DNA of 64,000 bases from Methylocaldum szegediense (GCF_949769195.1 NZ_OX458333.1:2604001-2668000), one strand, 5' to 3'. Counted from the first letter of the stretch, positions 19,864 through 28,899 are shown. Notes: a model not told the origin generated them from the sequence alone. A program made the numbers and translations.

Positions 19864-20655
19864 ATGCAGTTCATCCACCACTGGCTACCCTCGCCTTTTC
19901 TTCGCTACTCCGCGGCTTTTCAAGTCATCGGCGGTTCTGCCGCACTTCTTGCGCCCGAAGGGTCGACCCTGCTCATCGGCGCCCTCGCTGCGAATCATGC
20001 GATCGTTTTCGGCGCGAGCGTCTGGCCCACCAGTCCGCTGCTCGGACCGAATCTCACCCGCCTTTCGACCGAACGGGCGGAACGCAACGAAATCGCGTTG
20101 ACTTTCGATGATGGTCCCGACATCGAAACCACGCCCAGAGTGCTCGATCTCTTAGACCGTCACCGAGCCAAAGCCAGCTTTTTCTGTATCGCTGCCAGAG
20201 CCGAAAAACATCCGGAACTCATCCGCGAAATCGTGTCTCGAGGGCATCGCATAGAGAATCACACCTATCGCCACGCCCATACCTTCGCCTTGAGCAGTTT
20301 CGGCCAATTCAAAGCGGAAATCGCACGAGCGCAAGTGGTTCTGACTGCGCTCGCCGGCGTTCCACCCCGTTTTTTCAGGGCTCCCGTCGGCATGCGCAAC
20401 CCATGGCTGCAGCCGGTGCTGTGCGACTTAGGTCTGACCCTGGTCTCATGGACGCGGCGGGGCTACGATGCCGTGTCCGGCGACCCGCGAAAAATCGTGG
20501 GGCGCTTGTCCAGAAATCTCCGCCGCGGAGACATTCTGTTGCTCCACGACGGATCTTCGGCACGCGACCGGAACGGTCGTCCCGTCGTACTGGAAGCGTT
20601 GCCGAGATTGCTGGACGAAATCGCCCGGATGAATTTCACCCCGGTATCCCTGTAA
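19864..20655 (+). CDS. Polysaccharide deacetylase family protein (NodB domain)
   Basis: The protein has two N-terminal hydrophobic stretches (about residues 10-60) and then a NodB/CE4 domain: TFDDGPD (motif 1, about residue 79, with the catalytic base and metal Asp), HTYRH (motif 2, metal His residues), FFRAPVG (motif 3), TRRGYDA (motif 4) and ILLLHDG (motif 5). Such enzymes remove N- or O-acetyl groups from chitin-like polymers, peptidoglycan or exopolysaccharides. The ATG chosen keeps the first hydrophobic segment; a TTG 30 bases upstream is also open. It is divergent from the exported glycosidase gene, with about 180 bases between. Confidence 0.82.
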   Translation: MQFIHHWLPSPFLRYSAAFQVIGGSAALLAPEGSTLLIGALAANHAIVFGASVWPTSPLLGPNLTRLSTERAERNEIALTFDDGPDIETTPRVLDLLDRHRAKASFFCIAARAEKHPELIREIVSRGHRIENHTYRHAHTFALSSFGQFKAEIARAQVVLTALAGVPPRFFRAPVGMRNPWLQPVLCDLGLTLVSWTRRGYDAVSGDPRKIVGRLSRNLRRGDILLLHDGSSARDRNGRPVVLEALPRLLDEIARMNFTPVSL

Positions 20656-20859
20656 GCAATCGGGGCTCGTGAACAGGCCGTCACGGTCACGGCGGTTCCG
20701 AAGCGAAGCAAATGCGCGGTAAACGATTGTTGCTCCAAAGGCGGTTCCTTTGCACAATCGGTGCTGCAAGAGGGGGGATAGAAGAACACCGTCGGAATGG
20801 CGATTCGTGCCCAAGCATCCTCTTGAAATTTTCTGTCAACCAACAATAAGGCAAGAAAA

Positions 20860-21255
20860 ATGAAACTCAAATCCGCACTCGTCGCGCTCTTCGTTGCTGC
20901 TTTCGTTCTTCTGGCCGGCTGTCGAACCGCTCCGGTGTACAACGTCTACGATGCGCCGGTTATGGTGACGGGCAACAAGCCCTATACGGCCGAAGACGTC
21001 GAGAAAGCCATCATTCGCGCCGGCGCTGGACTCGGCTGGCAGGTCAGAAAAGTGAAGCCGGGGCAACTCATCGGAACCCTCTACATCCGCTCCCACATGG
21101 CCGAAGTGGACATTACCTACAGTAAGGACAAATACAACATCCGTTACAGGAACAGCACCAACCTGAACTACGACGGCACGAAGATTCACAGCAACTACAA
21201 CGGCTGGATTCAGAACTTCGACAACGCCATCAAGCGTGAGCTGTTAAGCATTTAG
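20860..21255 (+). CDS. Small lipoprotein of unknown function
   Basis: The 131-residue protein starts with a lipoprotein signal (MKLKSALVALFVAAFVLLAGC, lipobox LAGC at Cys21). The rest is about 110 residues with RSHMAEVDITYSKDKYNIRY and a Tyr/Asn-rich end, suggesting an alpha/beta domain; similar short lipoproteins are found in many proteobacteria without assigned role. AAGGCAAGAAAA precedes the ATG. It is followed after 9 bases by a methyltransferase gene, so the two may be co-transcribed. I do not recognise a function. Confidence 0.72.
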   Translation: MKLKSALVALFVAAFVLLAGCRTAPVYNVYDAPVMVTGNKPYTAEDVEKAIIRAGAGLGWQVRKVKPGQLIGTLYIRSHMAEVDITYSKDKYNIRYRNSTNLNYDGTKIHSNYNGWIQNFDNAIKRELLSI

Positions 21256-21264
21256 AAACGGACC

Positions 21265-21963
21265 GTGACCGTCGATTTCGGCTTGCTCGCCGAACGTACC
21301 GCCCGCCGCTACCGAGCGGCGGGCCGCTTCACCGAAGGATTCGTGCGAGGCAAGCTGCGGCACGATCCTGTCTATTCCTTCCTGGTGTCCAATCCTGACT
21401 GGCTTCCCCGTACCGGGTCTCTGGTTGATCTCGGCTGCGGAAGAGGCATTCTTCTGAGCTTGTTAACGGAAGCTCGAAAACTAGACATGATTCCACTTAG
21501 CGACACGCGGTACTCGGGTATCGATCTGCGTGAAAACGATGCCGCTGCCGCTCATCTGGCGCTCGGGGACGAAGCCGAAATCACCGTCGCTGATGTGCGT
21601 ACCGCCGCCTTGCCCGCCTGCGACGCAATTGTCCTGCTCGACGTTCTACTCTATCTCTCAGCAGAGGAGCAGGAAGCGCTACTCAAGCGGATCGCGCAGG
21701 TTCTACCCGAAAACGGCGTACTAGTCATGCGGGAAGCAGATGCCGGTTCGGGTCTCCGCTTTCGCGCCACGCGCACGGCAGAACGGCTGTGCGCTCTGGC
21801 TCGGGGCGATTTTCGGCAGCGTTATCACTATCGCCGTGAGAAGGAATGGCGACGCCTGCTCGAAATGCTGGGATTTTCCGTGAAAACCGTGCCGATGAGC
21901 GAGGGCACACCGTTCGCCAACGTGCTTTTCGTTGCACGTCTCGGAAACACCCGACGCGGTTAG
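21265..21963 (+). CDS. Class I SAM-dependent methyltransferase
   Basis: The 232-residue protein has the SAM-binding motif I LVDLGCGRG (residues about 53-61), the acidic motif II residue in YSGIDLRENDAA, ITVADVRTAALP (motif III region) and DAIVLLDVLLYL (motif IV), followed by VLPENGVLVMREAD. This is a complete class I methyltransferase core; a substrate cannot be deduced. It starts with GTG; upstream AACGGA is a weak ribosome site. It follows the small lipoprotein gene closely. Confidence 0.75.
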   Translation: MTVDFGLLAERTARRYRAAGRFTEGFVRGKLRHDPVYSFLVSNPDWLPRTGSLVDLGCGRGILLSLLTEARKLDMIPLSDTRYSGIDLRENDAAAAHLALGDEAEITVADVRTAALPACDAIVLLDVLLYLSAEEQEALLKRIAQVLPENGVLVMREADAGSGLRFRATRTAERLCALARGDFRQRYHYRREKEWRRLLEMLGFSVKTVPMSEGTPFANVLFVARLGNTRRG

Positions 21964-22049
21964 CGCGTGCGACGCCGACATGATCCGACTACGGAGAGGA
22001 CGCACTCCTTAAGGAAATTCTTGAAGAAACCTCTCGAGTGTGCGGCGGA

Positions 22050-22125
22050 CGGATCGGCTCGCCTGAGCACGGCCGAAGGACCTGTCTTGAGCGCTGCCGA
22101 AGGAGCGCGACGCCGCCGCGGGAAA
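22050..22125. repeat. Degenerate REP-like intergenic repeat
   Basis: CCTGAGCACGGCCGAAGGACCTGTCTTGAGCGCTGCCGAAGGAG contains two diverged copies of the unit (CCTGTCCTGAGCGAAGCCGAAGG) also present near 26.8 kb. It lies in a 363-base gap between the methyltransferase and a convergent lipoprotein gene where no gene is seen. Confidence 0.5.
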
Positions 22126-22326
22126 GTATCCCGCAAGAAGGGAGCAACGCCGCCAGGTGACCCTCCCGCCGTGCAATCGGATATGTAGCGGCTTCATCCA
22201 AACGGTGCAATCGGCGGAAGGGACGACGGTCGGAATTCTCGCGGCGGTTCTACCGCATCTAAGCGGTCAACCGTCGTTTCTTAGGAATCATAGTCTGCAT
22301 GCCTTTTCCGGCATACAACCCGCCCA

Positions 22327-22887
22327 TCACAATATTGGAGCCCTTGATCCCCGGCGTTCGTCGAGAACCTCGAACTCGCTGTTCTTGATGAGCACAATCC
22401 TCTTTGTCGGCGCGCGACCGATAAACTCGGTTTGCAGCGTATAAGTTCCGGGCTTTGAATGCTTCGGAACTTCAATGATGGCATTGACGCCCCATCGGCC
22501 CGGTCTGAGATTGAAGGATTGCCGTCCGCTGTGAACGAGCTTGCCTTTGAGATAGATTTTCCGGAAAAGCGTACCAGTGATGGAATGATCGGGATTAGCG
22601 GGACAGAGCACATAAACGAAATGATGGACAAACTGTGATCCGGCAGCCATTCGCTGCGGGGTCAACTGTTGATCCTCGAGGTAAGCCACAGGGAGATACT
22701 TACTTCCGCCGCAATCGTATTCGGTCCACACGTCCGCGGCCGCAGTGATCAGATATTCACCGACTTTGTCGGCGTTAGATGCTTTCGTCTCAGGCTGGGC
22801 CGCCGGAACGACCTCCCTGGGCGGAGAAGACTCACAAGCCGCCAACACCAAACAACACAATGCAAAGATCAATCTCTGCAAGGCCAT
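22327..22887 (-). CDS. Lipoprotein of unknown function
   Basis: The 186-residue protein has a signal peptide with lipobox LAAC (Cys about 18) followed by a Ser/Pro-rich linker. The globular part includes WTEYDCGGSKYLPVAYLE, FVHHFVYVLC and FNLRPGRWGVNAIIEVP, then KPGTYTLQTEFIG, which looks like an immunoglobulin-like beta-sandwich. AGGAG lies upstream of the chosen ATG. It is 54 bases downstream of a membrane Ser/Thr kinase gene on the same strand, so it may be the periplasmic partner of that kinase. No known family recognised. Confidence 0.62.
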   Translation of the reverse strand: MALQRLIFALCCLVLAACESSPPREVVPAAQPETKASNADKVGEYLITAAADVWTEYDCGGSKYLPVAYLEDQQLTPQRMAAGSQFVHHFVYVLCPANPDHSITGTLFRKIYLKGKLVHSGRQSFNLRPGRWGVNAIIEVPKHSKPGTYTLQTEFIGRAPTKRIVLIKNSEFEVLDERRGSRAPIL

Positions 22888-22941
22888 CAAAACGACATCT
22901 CCTGTTCGTATTGATTCTCCAGTGATCGTAAACTGCTCAGC

Positions 22942-24360
22942 TCACTCCGAAATAATCTTCCATCCCCCATCCACGCCCTTGTTGGACGAGCGACCGCGAT
23001 CACCTCTTTTTCGCTTCACCGTTCTTGCCTTGGACGCCTTGGGCCGTTCCAAACGACTTATGGTCTTGTTGTCCGAGAGTGAATTCGACGCGGCGCTGTG
23101 ATTGGGTTGGTTGACCGCCGGCGCAGCGTTCTCGGAAGACGCCTGACCGGACGCCTCGACAGGCGGTGGGACACGAACCCCAGGCCGCTCTCGAGGTTGA
23201 GGAAACGGGTGTTCCGATTCGACTGGACGGGATTGTGCGGTTTCCACGGAAACCGGAGGGGCTGACACGGGAGCTTCATGACGTGAAAAGGCCACCAGAA
23301 AAATCACGACGAAAAACGATACCGCCGTCAGCGCAACGCCTTTGGTCCGAGAGCGAACGTACGTGGCAGCCTTCGAAATTGCGCCGGCGGGGTTATTGAA
23401 GATCCGAAACGACGAGCGCGTCGTGTAAAGCCTCGTCTTTTCATCATCGTGGACTGACTCGTCATCCCGCGACGTCCACTCAGGCGAATGCCCAGTCCCC
23501 AAAACCACCTGGGCTCTCTCGTTGATCACGGGTTCAGCTACTGCACCATTCAACAAGTCTTCCAATTCGCTACGAAGCTCGCCCGCACTCTGGTATCGAT
23601 CCTGCGGAGATTTTGCAAGCGCTCGCAAAACCACGGCTTCCAAACGCTTTGGGATCGGCGACACGAATTTGCTGGGGAGATCGGGAGCATCTTCCACCAT
23701 GGCCCGGATCAAGTCATAGTTGGTACTTCTTTTGAAAGGCGCACGGCCGGTCAGCATCTCGTAAAGCACCACCCCCATCGCATAGATGTCAGCCCGAAAG
23801 TCAATCTCGTGGCCCAGAATCTGCTCGGGAGACATATACCGAAGAGTGCCCACGACAATGCCGGCTTGGGTTAGGCCGTTGTTTTCCAACATGCGGGCAA
23901 CGCCGAAATCCATCAACTTGACGATCCCGGTCTGCGTCAAGATCAGGTTTGACGGTTTGATGTCGCGGTGGATGACCTTGAGAATATGGGCATGTTCCAG
24001 TCCTCGCAGCGCCTGGCAGATCAAGGGAACCGCGGTTTGCCACGGAATCGGACCACACCGCTTGATCAGATGGTCCAGAGTCTCGCCGCGTACGAATTCA
24101 AGTACCATGAAGTACCTGTTCCCGTCGCGGAACATGTGGTGAAGCGTAACGATATGAGGATGATTGAGACGGGCAAGAGTGATAGCTTCCTTCTGGAAGC
24201 GCTTGACGAGATCCGGCCGGTGCGTCAACTCCGGGCGGAGCAGCTTCAGGGCGACCTCCCGTTCCAGCATGACATCCATGCCCCTGAAAACCGTACCCAT
24301 TCCGCCTTCGCCGACCAGTTCGAGGAGCTTGTAGCCCCCGACGACAGAACCTACATCCAT
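22942..24360 (-). CDS. Membrane-anchored PknB-type serine/threonine protein kinase
   Basis: The start is the ATG preceded by AGGGGGGA; upstream in-frame codons look untranslated. The 472-residue protein begins with a Hanks-type kinase domain (about 8-270): glycine loop LVGEGGMGTVFRG, VALKLLRPE (ATP Lys), catalytic loop HRDIKPSN, DFG in LMDFGVA, and MSPEQI. A variable linker leads to one membrane span (ALTAVSFFVVIFLVAF, about 342-360) and a Pro-rich periplasmic tail ending in basic residues. It presumably senses an envelope signal and phosphorylates cytoplasmic targets. A decayed insertion sequence ends 235 bases upstream of its start and may have altered its promoter. Confidence 0.88.
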   Translation of the reverse strand: MDVGSVVGGYKLLELVGEGGMGTVFRGMDVMLEREVALKLLRPELTHRPDLVKRFQKEAITLARLNHPHIVTLHHMFRDGNRYFMVLEFVRGETLDHLIKRCGPIPWQTAVPLICQALRGLEHAHILKVIHRDIKPSNLILTQTGIVKLMDFGVARMLENNGLTQAGIVVGTLRYMSPEQILGHEIDFRADIYAMGVVLYEMLTGRAPFKRSTNYDLIRAMVEDAPDLPSKFVSPIPKRLEAVVLRALAKSPQDRYQSAGELRSELEDLLNGAVAEPVINERAQVVLGTGHSPEWTSRDDESVHDDEKTRLYTTRSSFRIFNNPAGAISKAATYVRSRTKGVALTAVSFFVVIFLVAFSRHEAPVSAPPVSVETAQSRPVESEHPFPQPRERPGVRVPPPVEASGQASSENAAPAVNQPNHSAASNSLSDNKTISRLERPKASKARTVKRKRGDRGRSSNKGVDGGWKIISE

Positions 24361-24577
24361 ATCGTCCCCCCTGTGCGGAGTTGGCAATACCCCACGCACT
24401 CCCAACATCATTGTAAGAAGGCCTCGGCTGAGCGCGATTCGAAACCCAGCATTTCGGCCGTGTCCAACCAAGCACAAGGCTTGGATAGAGAGCCACGGCG
24501 CCGGCATCTTGACCGATACCCATCTCCCTAAGGCGCCCTTTGTTTACTTACATTATCCGCGTTTCCTATGGTTGGCA

Positions 24578-24593
24578 ACGGCTTTCTCAATAC
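24578..24593. repeat. Left copy of target-site duplication
   Basis: ACGGCTTTCTCAATAC occurs here and again at 25954-25969, immediately outside both ends of the insertion sequence. A duplication of about 15-16 bases agrees with the long target duplications known for one subgroup of the IS1202 family. Confidence 0.7.
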
Positions 24594-24595
24594 GA

Positions 24596-25954
24596 TGTTG
24601 TCAACAAATAGATTTGTCCGGTTTTGTAGCAAATCCATTGTCCGCTTTTTTTGGGTGTGCGGAGACGCCGCTTCCGGTGCTGCCTTCTACGGCATCCCTG
24701 GCCGACCGTCGCGAAGCGGAGTTACGCGGCGGTCTCGTAGTCCTGCTCAGTCAACTGACCTTGGGCGTTGTAATCAGCCGAGCGGCGCGGGCCATGAAAC
24801 ACGGCCAAGCCCCATCGACATAGCGATGGACGCGCACCTTAGCCTTGACGTAGTGACAGCGGTGCCGATCAGCCGGAATCTGCAAGACCAAGCCTTCGAA
24901 ACGCACGCAGTTGTCCCTACCGACCGTGCGCTCGTACTGCTCGCACAACAGCTCATCCAAGTTCCCGCCCAAGAAGGGCACGGGGGCCGAACCCTCGTTC
25001 CGGGGAGCTGATGAGCAAACTCCCGGTTGAAGGCTGATCGATAGACCTCCTCCAGATAGCGATTGGTCACCGCCATGTCCGTGAGGCCGATCGGCACCAA
25101 TTCCTTCGATAGGCGCGCCTGGTGTATGGCAAAAGCCCGTTCGGAACGGCCCCGTGCCTCTGGCGAATAAGCCGGGATCATCTCAATCCCCAAGCGTTTC
25201 ATGGCTTCACCGAACTGGGTCAGATGTACCCTGTCTACTTTTCCGCCTGCTTCGGGCGTAGTCCAGTAGTGGCTGCCGCGATCCGTACAGAGGGCACAGG
25301 ACAGCCCCCGCGCGGTGATGACCTCCCGGACTCCGCGCAGGCTGCTCAAGGTACCTTCCTCCGCGATGAAAAACATCGAGTAAGGCTCGTCGGTGGCATC
25401 GTCCATCGTCACGATCAAATCCCACCGTTGACCCGGTACCCATTCATGGGTCGAGCCGTCCTGATGCAACAGCATGCCGGGCAAAGGACCGCGCTCCCGC
25501 CGCTTGCGGTGCGCACCCCGCTTTTTTGGCCTTAGGAACGACTTAGGACTCCTGTAACCGGTTCTTCACCCAAGTATAACTCCGCGTCCCACCATCCCAC
25601 CGATACCAGGCATAAAAATGCTTGACGCTCCACCCCTCATGCCGATGCCGATAGTGCTCCACCAGCCTCATGACCTCATCCGCCGGTGCGAAACTTGGTT
25701 CAGGCGTTTATCGATCAGACCTTGCAGACTAGCCTCTTCGTACCCCGCCGAAACGCCCGTTCACAGACGCCCAACAACCGGGCAGCCTCTTCCTAGGCCA
25801 AGCGCCGGGCTTGCCAACCGTCATACGCTTCCAAAAACCTCATTCTCACTGTCTCCGGCAGCCATTCCGTCCGGTTCGCTCCTCCCTCCTCGGGTTCTCA
25901 TGAAACCGGACAGATGACGTGCTACAACTGCGGACAGTTTATTTGCTCTCAACA
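24596..25954 (-). mobile_element. Degraded IS1202-family (ISNCY-type) insertion sequence
   Basis: The left end TGTTGTCAACAAATA..TTGTCCG..TTGTAGCA and the reverse complement of the right end TGTTGAGAGCAAATAAACTGTCCGCAGTTGTAGCA are clear imperfect terminal inverted repeats. A 15-16 base direct repeat flanks them. Inside is a broken transposase gene on the minus strand. At about 1.36 kb it is shorter than intact relatives, in line with internal deletions. The element has inserted close to a hairpin that now lies just to its right. Confidence 0.75.
24745..25895 (-). pseudogene. Transposase of IS1202/ISNCY type, multiply frameshifted
   Basis: Fragments in different frames line up into one transposase. 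The N-terminal part reads RTEWLPETVRMRFLEAYDGW ... LLGVCERAFRR with an in-frame stop. The middle starts MLLHQDGSTHEWVPGQRWD and includes VTMDDATDEPYSMF, CTDRGSHYW and IPAYSPEARGRSERAF, covering the DDE/RNase H-like core. The C-terminal part, in another frame, reads PFLGGNLDELLCEQYERTVG ... VRFEGLVLQIPADRHR. A frameshift lies near 24985, and at least two more defects lie between 25485 and 25800. It cannot make a functional enzyme. Confidence 0.8.
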
Positions 25955-25969
25955 CGGCTTTCTCAATAC
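25954..25969. repeat. Right copy of target-site duplication
   Basis: Identical to the 16 bases at 24578-24593; see that entry. Together they mark the insertion point of the IS1202-type element. Confidence 0.7.
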
Positions 25970-25982
25970 AAAGGGACCTCGC

Positions 25983-26006
25983 AAAACCGCCTTCCTGGCG
26001 GTTTTT
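25983..26006 (+). terminator. Rho-independent terminator-like hairpin
   Basis: AAAACCGCC-TTCCT-GGCGGTTTTT is a perfect stem with five T at its end. No intact plus-strand gene precedes it; before the insertion sequence arrived it was about 30 bases from the sequence now left of the element. The 540 bases to its right up to the small lipoprotein gene hold no convincing gene, apart from a promoter at the far end. Confidence 0.6.
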
Positions 26007-26464
26007 CTCATCACCAAGCCCAGGCGCAGTTTAGGCTTGGCTTACATTTTCAACCGCTTACACGGCTGAAACGACAGGGCATCCCCGCCCCCTCAACCCT
26101 GTCCGCTCGACCTGCGTTGGACTTCACAATTCAGTACACACTTTCTACCTTCAATCCCAGGGTGTGAGCCCTCGACGCCCCCGAGTACAGCGGCCTATCG
26201 GGAACAACTGTCGCCAGATTCGGTAACAGACAGGATCTACCCCCCGTTTGCCCAGACGGCCGAGTTCTACGACACGATGAACGTCGCCACCCGGTTTGTG
26301 CGCCGAGAGAGGCCGTCGTTCCTAGGCGTCATTTTCATGAACAAGGCCGCTCCGCCGGTCGGGCTGCCCTGCCAACAACCGTGGGCCCCTGCGATTACTC
26401 GTTCCGGCGGAGGCCGCGGAATTCAGCTCTCGCACGCCGAGTGATCAGCTCAGGCGCCCGGAGA

Positions 26465-26480
26465 TGGCACGACCATTGCG
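26465..26480 (+). promoter_or_regulatory. Sigma-54 promoter of the small lipoprotein gene
   Basis: TGGCACGACCATTGCG matches the -24/-12 consensus TGGCACG-N4-TTGC exactly, with GG and GC 10 bases apart. The predicted start is near 26491, about 56 bases before the ATG. The leader contains a perfect 6-bp hairpin CAGGCC-GAGA-GGCCTG (26497-26512). Expression would require an NtrC-type activator; none with a GAFTGA loop is encoded in this window. Confidence 0.8.
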
Positions 26481-26546
26481 TGTAAGAGTATGGAGCCAGG
26501 CCGAGAGGCCTGAATCATTCACCCGGACAGGCTAAAGGAGGTCCTT

Positions 26547-26753
26547 ATGCAAGTACGATTGCGATTCGTCATCTTGACTTTACCTTTGATGCTGATGGGA
26601 TGTGAGCAATCCGATCAACAACCCAGCACGCCACCGAAAGAGCCTAACATTCCGATGTCAGCTCCGGCTCCGGCTCCCGCTCCCAACCCAACAGTACCGG
26701 AGCCCGCACCCTCCGATCCGTCCCCGCCGCCGGACAGCGAGACGTCCCCTTAA
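26547..26753 (+). CDS. Small proline-rich lipoprotein
   Basis: The 68-residue product has a lipoprotein signal (MQVRLRFVILTLPLMLMGC, lipobox LMGC at Cys19) followed by a tail made almost entirely of Pro, Ala, Ser, Glu and Asp (PAPAPAPNPTVPEPAPSDP). AAAGGAGG sits 7 bases before the ATG, so translation should be strong, and a sigma-54 promoter lies just upstream. The tail is probably unstructured and could act as a spacer across the periplasm. No enzymatic domain is possible at this size. Function unknown. Confidence 0.68.
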   Translation: MQVRLRFVILTLPLMLMGCEQSDQQPSTPPKEPNIPMSAPAPAPAPNPTVPEPAPSDPSPPPDSETSP

Positions 26754-26782
26754 GGAAGCGCTGAACAAGCGGGTTCCGTTTA

Positions 26783-26870
26783 CGCCCTTCGACTGGGCTC
26801 AGAAGAGCGTTCGACGAGCCTGTCCTGAGCGAAGCCGAAGGGCCTGTACTGCTCCTGAGCGAAACAAGGG
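26783..26870. repeat. REP-like intergenic repeat cluster
   Basis: CCCTTCGACTGGGCTCAG, then GTTCGACGAGCCTGTCCTGAG and CGAAGCCGAAGGG, then CCTGAGCGAAACAAGGG: alternating copies of a CCCTTCGAC..GAGC unit in both orientations able to fold into hairpins. Related sequences occur near 22.1 and 42.3 kb. Such units are often dispersed between convergent genes and spread by REP-associated transposases. Confidence 0.6.
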
Positions 26871-27315
26871 AAAGCCCCTGATGAGGGCCGCCGTCTTGGG
26901 CACCGTCCTCAGTTTTGAGCTGTTTCGGAGTGCCTCCATTCTGCGGCGATCGGCGGACTTTATGGGCTGACCGGATTTTCAGTTGGACGGCACGGCATCA
27001 ACTCGCCGGCACTTCGCCTCACCGAAGCCATCCCGCACCGTCGGTGTCCCATGGATTCAGCTTCATCCGTAACTGACCTGATCGCTCCTCAAGATGGGAG
27101 CGCTTGCCCTGACCGGGCGTTCAGAAAGCACCGTATACGTCAGAGCTTTTCTTGGACCGCAGATTTCTTATCCGGCACTTATGTCTAACATCGGCGTTAG
27201 CGCAACGGCTCGAAGCAGCGTCGAGACACTTCGATTCCGCCGTCGCCCGATAGGTGCAGGTTAATTTCCTTCACAAGATGCCCTCAGAACGATAACTACA
27301 GAACGACCGATCATA
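26871..27315. other. Intergenic region upstream of opgD
   Basis: No gene is supported here. The sequence contains a few short GC-rich dyads (for example GGGAGCGCTTGCCC) but no promoter, riboswitch or terminator that I can defend. The opgD promoter should lie within the last 150 bases. Confidence 0.3.
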
Positions 27316-28899
27316 ATGAACATTAGCCGCCGCAACTTTCTCCGGCTGACCCTCGCTTTAAACGCGTTATCATTCCTTCGCACCGGCACCAGTTTCGCCG
27401 CCCGCAAGACCACTTTGAAACTGGGCGCGCCGGTCCCGTTCTCGTTCGAAATCTTGAAGGCGCTCGCACGCGAACGGGCGTCCCATGACTACGTCGCACC
27501 GCCGCAGCCCGATCCCGAGATCGTCAAGCAAATCGACTACGACGCGCACGGCAAACTGCAATACCGCAAGGACGCCGCCCTTTGGGCAGATGGCGGCAGC
27601 AGCTACCCGGTCACATTCCAGCATGTCGGGATGTTTTTCCCCAAGACCGTGAGCATGAATGTTGTCGAAAAAGGCATGGCGCGTGAGATCCAGTACGATC
27701 CCAACCTCTTCACCATCGGACCGGACCACATAGCCAGCGCCCTTCCGGCGAATCCCTCGGCCTTCGCCGGGTTCTGGGTGCATGAAAACCGCTTCAAGAA
27801 ACCGGACTGGAAGACGCGCGAGCCCTGCGTTACCTTTCTCGGCGCCTCGTATTTCCGCGCGATCGGAGAGCTCGGCCAAGTCGGCCTTTCCGCGCGCGGC
27901 ATCGCGCTGAATCCGGGTATGTCCAATCCGGAAGAATTTCCGGACTTCGTCTCGTTCTGGTTCGAAGGTGCGCGCAAAGCTGACGATCCCTTGATCGTCT
28001 ACGCCTTGCTGGACGGCCCCAGCCTGAGCGGCGCCTACCGTTTCTCCATCAAGAGGACCAAAGGCGTCATTATGGACATCGAGGCGGAGCTGTTCCTACG
28101 CAAGGATATCGATCGCTTAGGCCTGGCGCCGCTAACGTCCATGTACTGGTTTTCCGAAACCGTCAAGCCCGCCGCAGTCGACTGGCGCCCCGAAGTTCAC
28201 GACTCCGACGGCCTTGCCTTATGGACCGGTACCGGCGAGCACATCTGGCGGCCACTCAACAATCCTTCCCGCATCACGGTATCCAGTTTTGTCGACAAAT
28301 CGCCCAAAGGTTTCGGACTGCTGCAACGCGACCGGGTGTTCGATCATTACCAGGACGGTGTACGTTACCACCTCCGCCCCTCGGCCTGGATCGAACCCCT
28401 CGGCGACTGGGGCGAAGGCACGGTACAACTCACGGAAATTCCCACGGACGACGAGATACACGACAACATCGTCGCAATGTGGGTACCTCGCGAACCGGCC
28501 ACGGCGGGCAAGTCCTATCATCTCCGCTACCGACTCCACTGGCTGGCGGATGAACCCTACCCGACCTCGCTCGCCCGCTGCGTCGCCACCCGCCTCGGCA
28601 ACGGCGGCCAACCCGGCAAACCGCGTCCCAAGGGCGTGCGCAAATTCACGGTCGAATTCATGGGCAAACCGCTGGCAAAACTGCCTTTCGGCACCAAACC
28701 GGAGCCCGTCGTCACCGTGTCGCGCGGGGAACTCTCAAGGATCGAAATCGAAGCCGTACCGGACGGCGTGGCCGGCCACTGGCGTACTCATTTCGACCTG
28801 GCCGTGGCGGGAACCGACCCCGTCGAGATGCGCTGCTATCTGCGTGTCAAGGACAAGGCAATGTCGGAAACCTGGCTCTATCAGTATCATCCGGCCTGA
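27316..28899 (+). CDS. opgD: Glucan biosynthesis protein D (OpgD/MdoD)
   Basis: The 527-residue protein has a twin-arginine signal (SRRNFLRLTLALNALSF), the feature that separates OpgD from its Sec-exported paralogue OpgG. The mature part matches the MdoG/OpgG family: FSFEILKALARERA, YDAHGKLQYRKDAALWADGG, LGASYFRAIGELGQVGLSARG, FPDFVSFWFEG, and the C-terminal WRTHFDLAVAGTDPVEMRCYL immunoglobulin-like domain. It works in the periplasm on osmoregulated glucans, shaping or trimming beta-1,2/1,6-linked backbones. OpgH and OpgG are not in the window. No clear ribosome site precedes the ATG. Transcription seems monocistronic. Confidence 0.92.
   Translation: MNISRRNFLRLTLALNALSFLRTGTSFAARKTTLKLGAPVPFSFEILKALARERASHDYVAPPQPDPEIVKQIDYDAHGKLQYRKDAALWADGGSSYPVTFQHVGMFFPKTVSMNVVEKGMAREIQYDPNLFTIGPDHIASALPANPSAFAGFWVHENRFKKPDWKTREPCVTFLGASYFRAIGELGQVGLSARGIALNPGMSNPEEFPDFVSFWFEGARKADDPLIVYALLDGPSLSGAYRFSIKRTKGVIMDIEAELFLRKDIDRLGLAPLTSMYWFSETVKPAAVDWRPEVHDSDGLALWTGTGEHIWRPLNNPSRITVSSFVDKSPKGFGLLQRDRVFDHYQDGVRYHLRPSAWIEPLGDWGEGTVQLTEIPTDDEIHDNIVAMWVPREPATAGKSYHLRYRLHWLADEPYPTSLARCVATRLGNGGQPGKPRPKGVRKFTVEFMGKPLAKLPFGTKPEPVVTVSRGELSRIEIEAVPDGVAGHWRTHFDLAVAGTDPVEMRCYLRVKDKAMSETWLYQYHPA

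Noticed and set aside
25919-26167. 82-codon plus-strand frame crossing the right IS boundary
   Set aside because: It spans the insertion-sequence end, the target duplication and a terminator hairpin, so it cannot be an ancestral gene.
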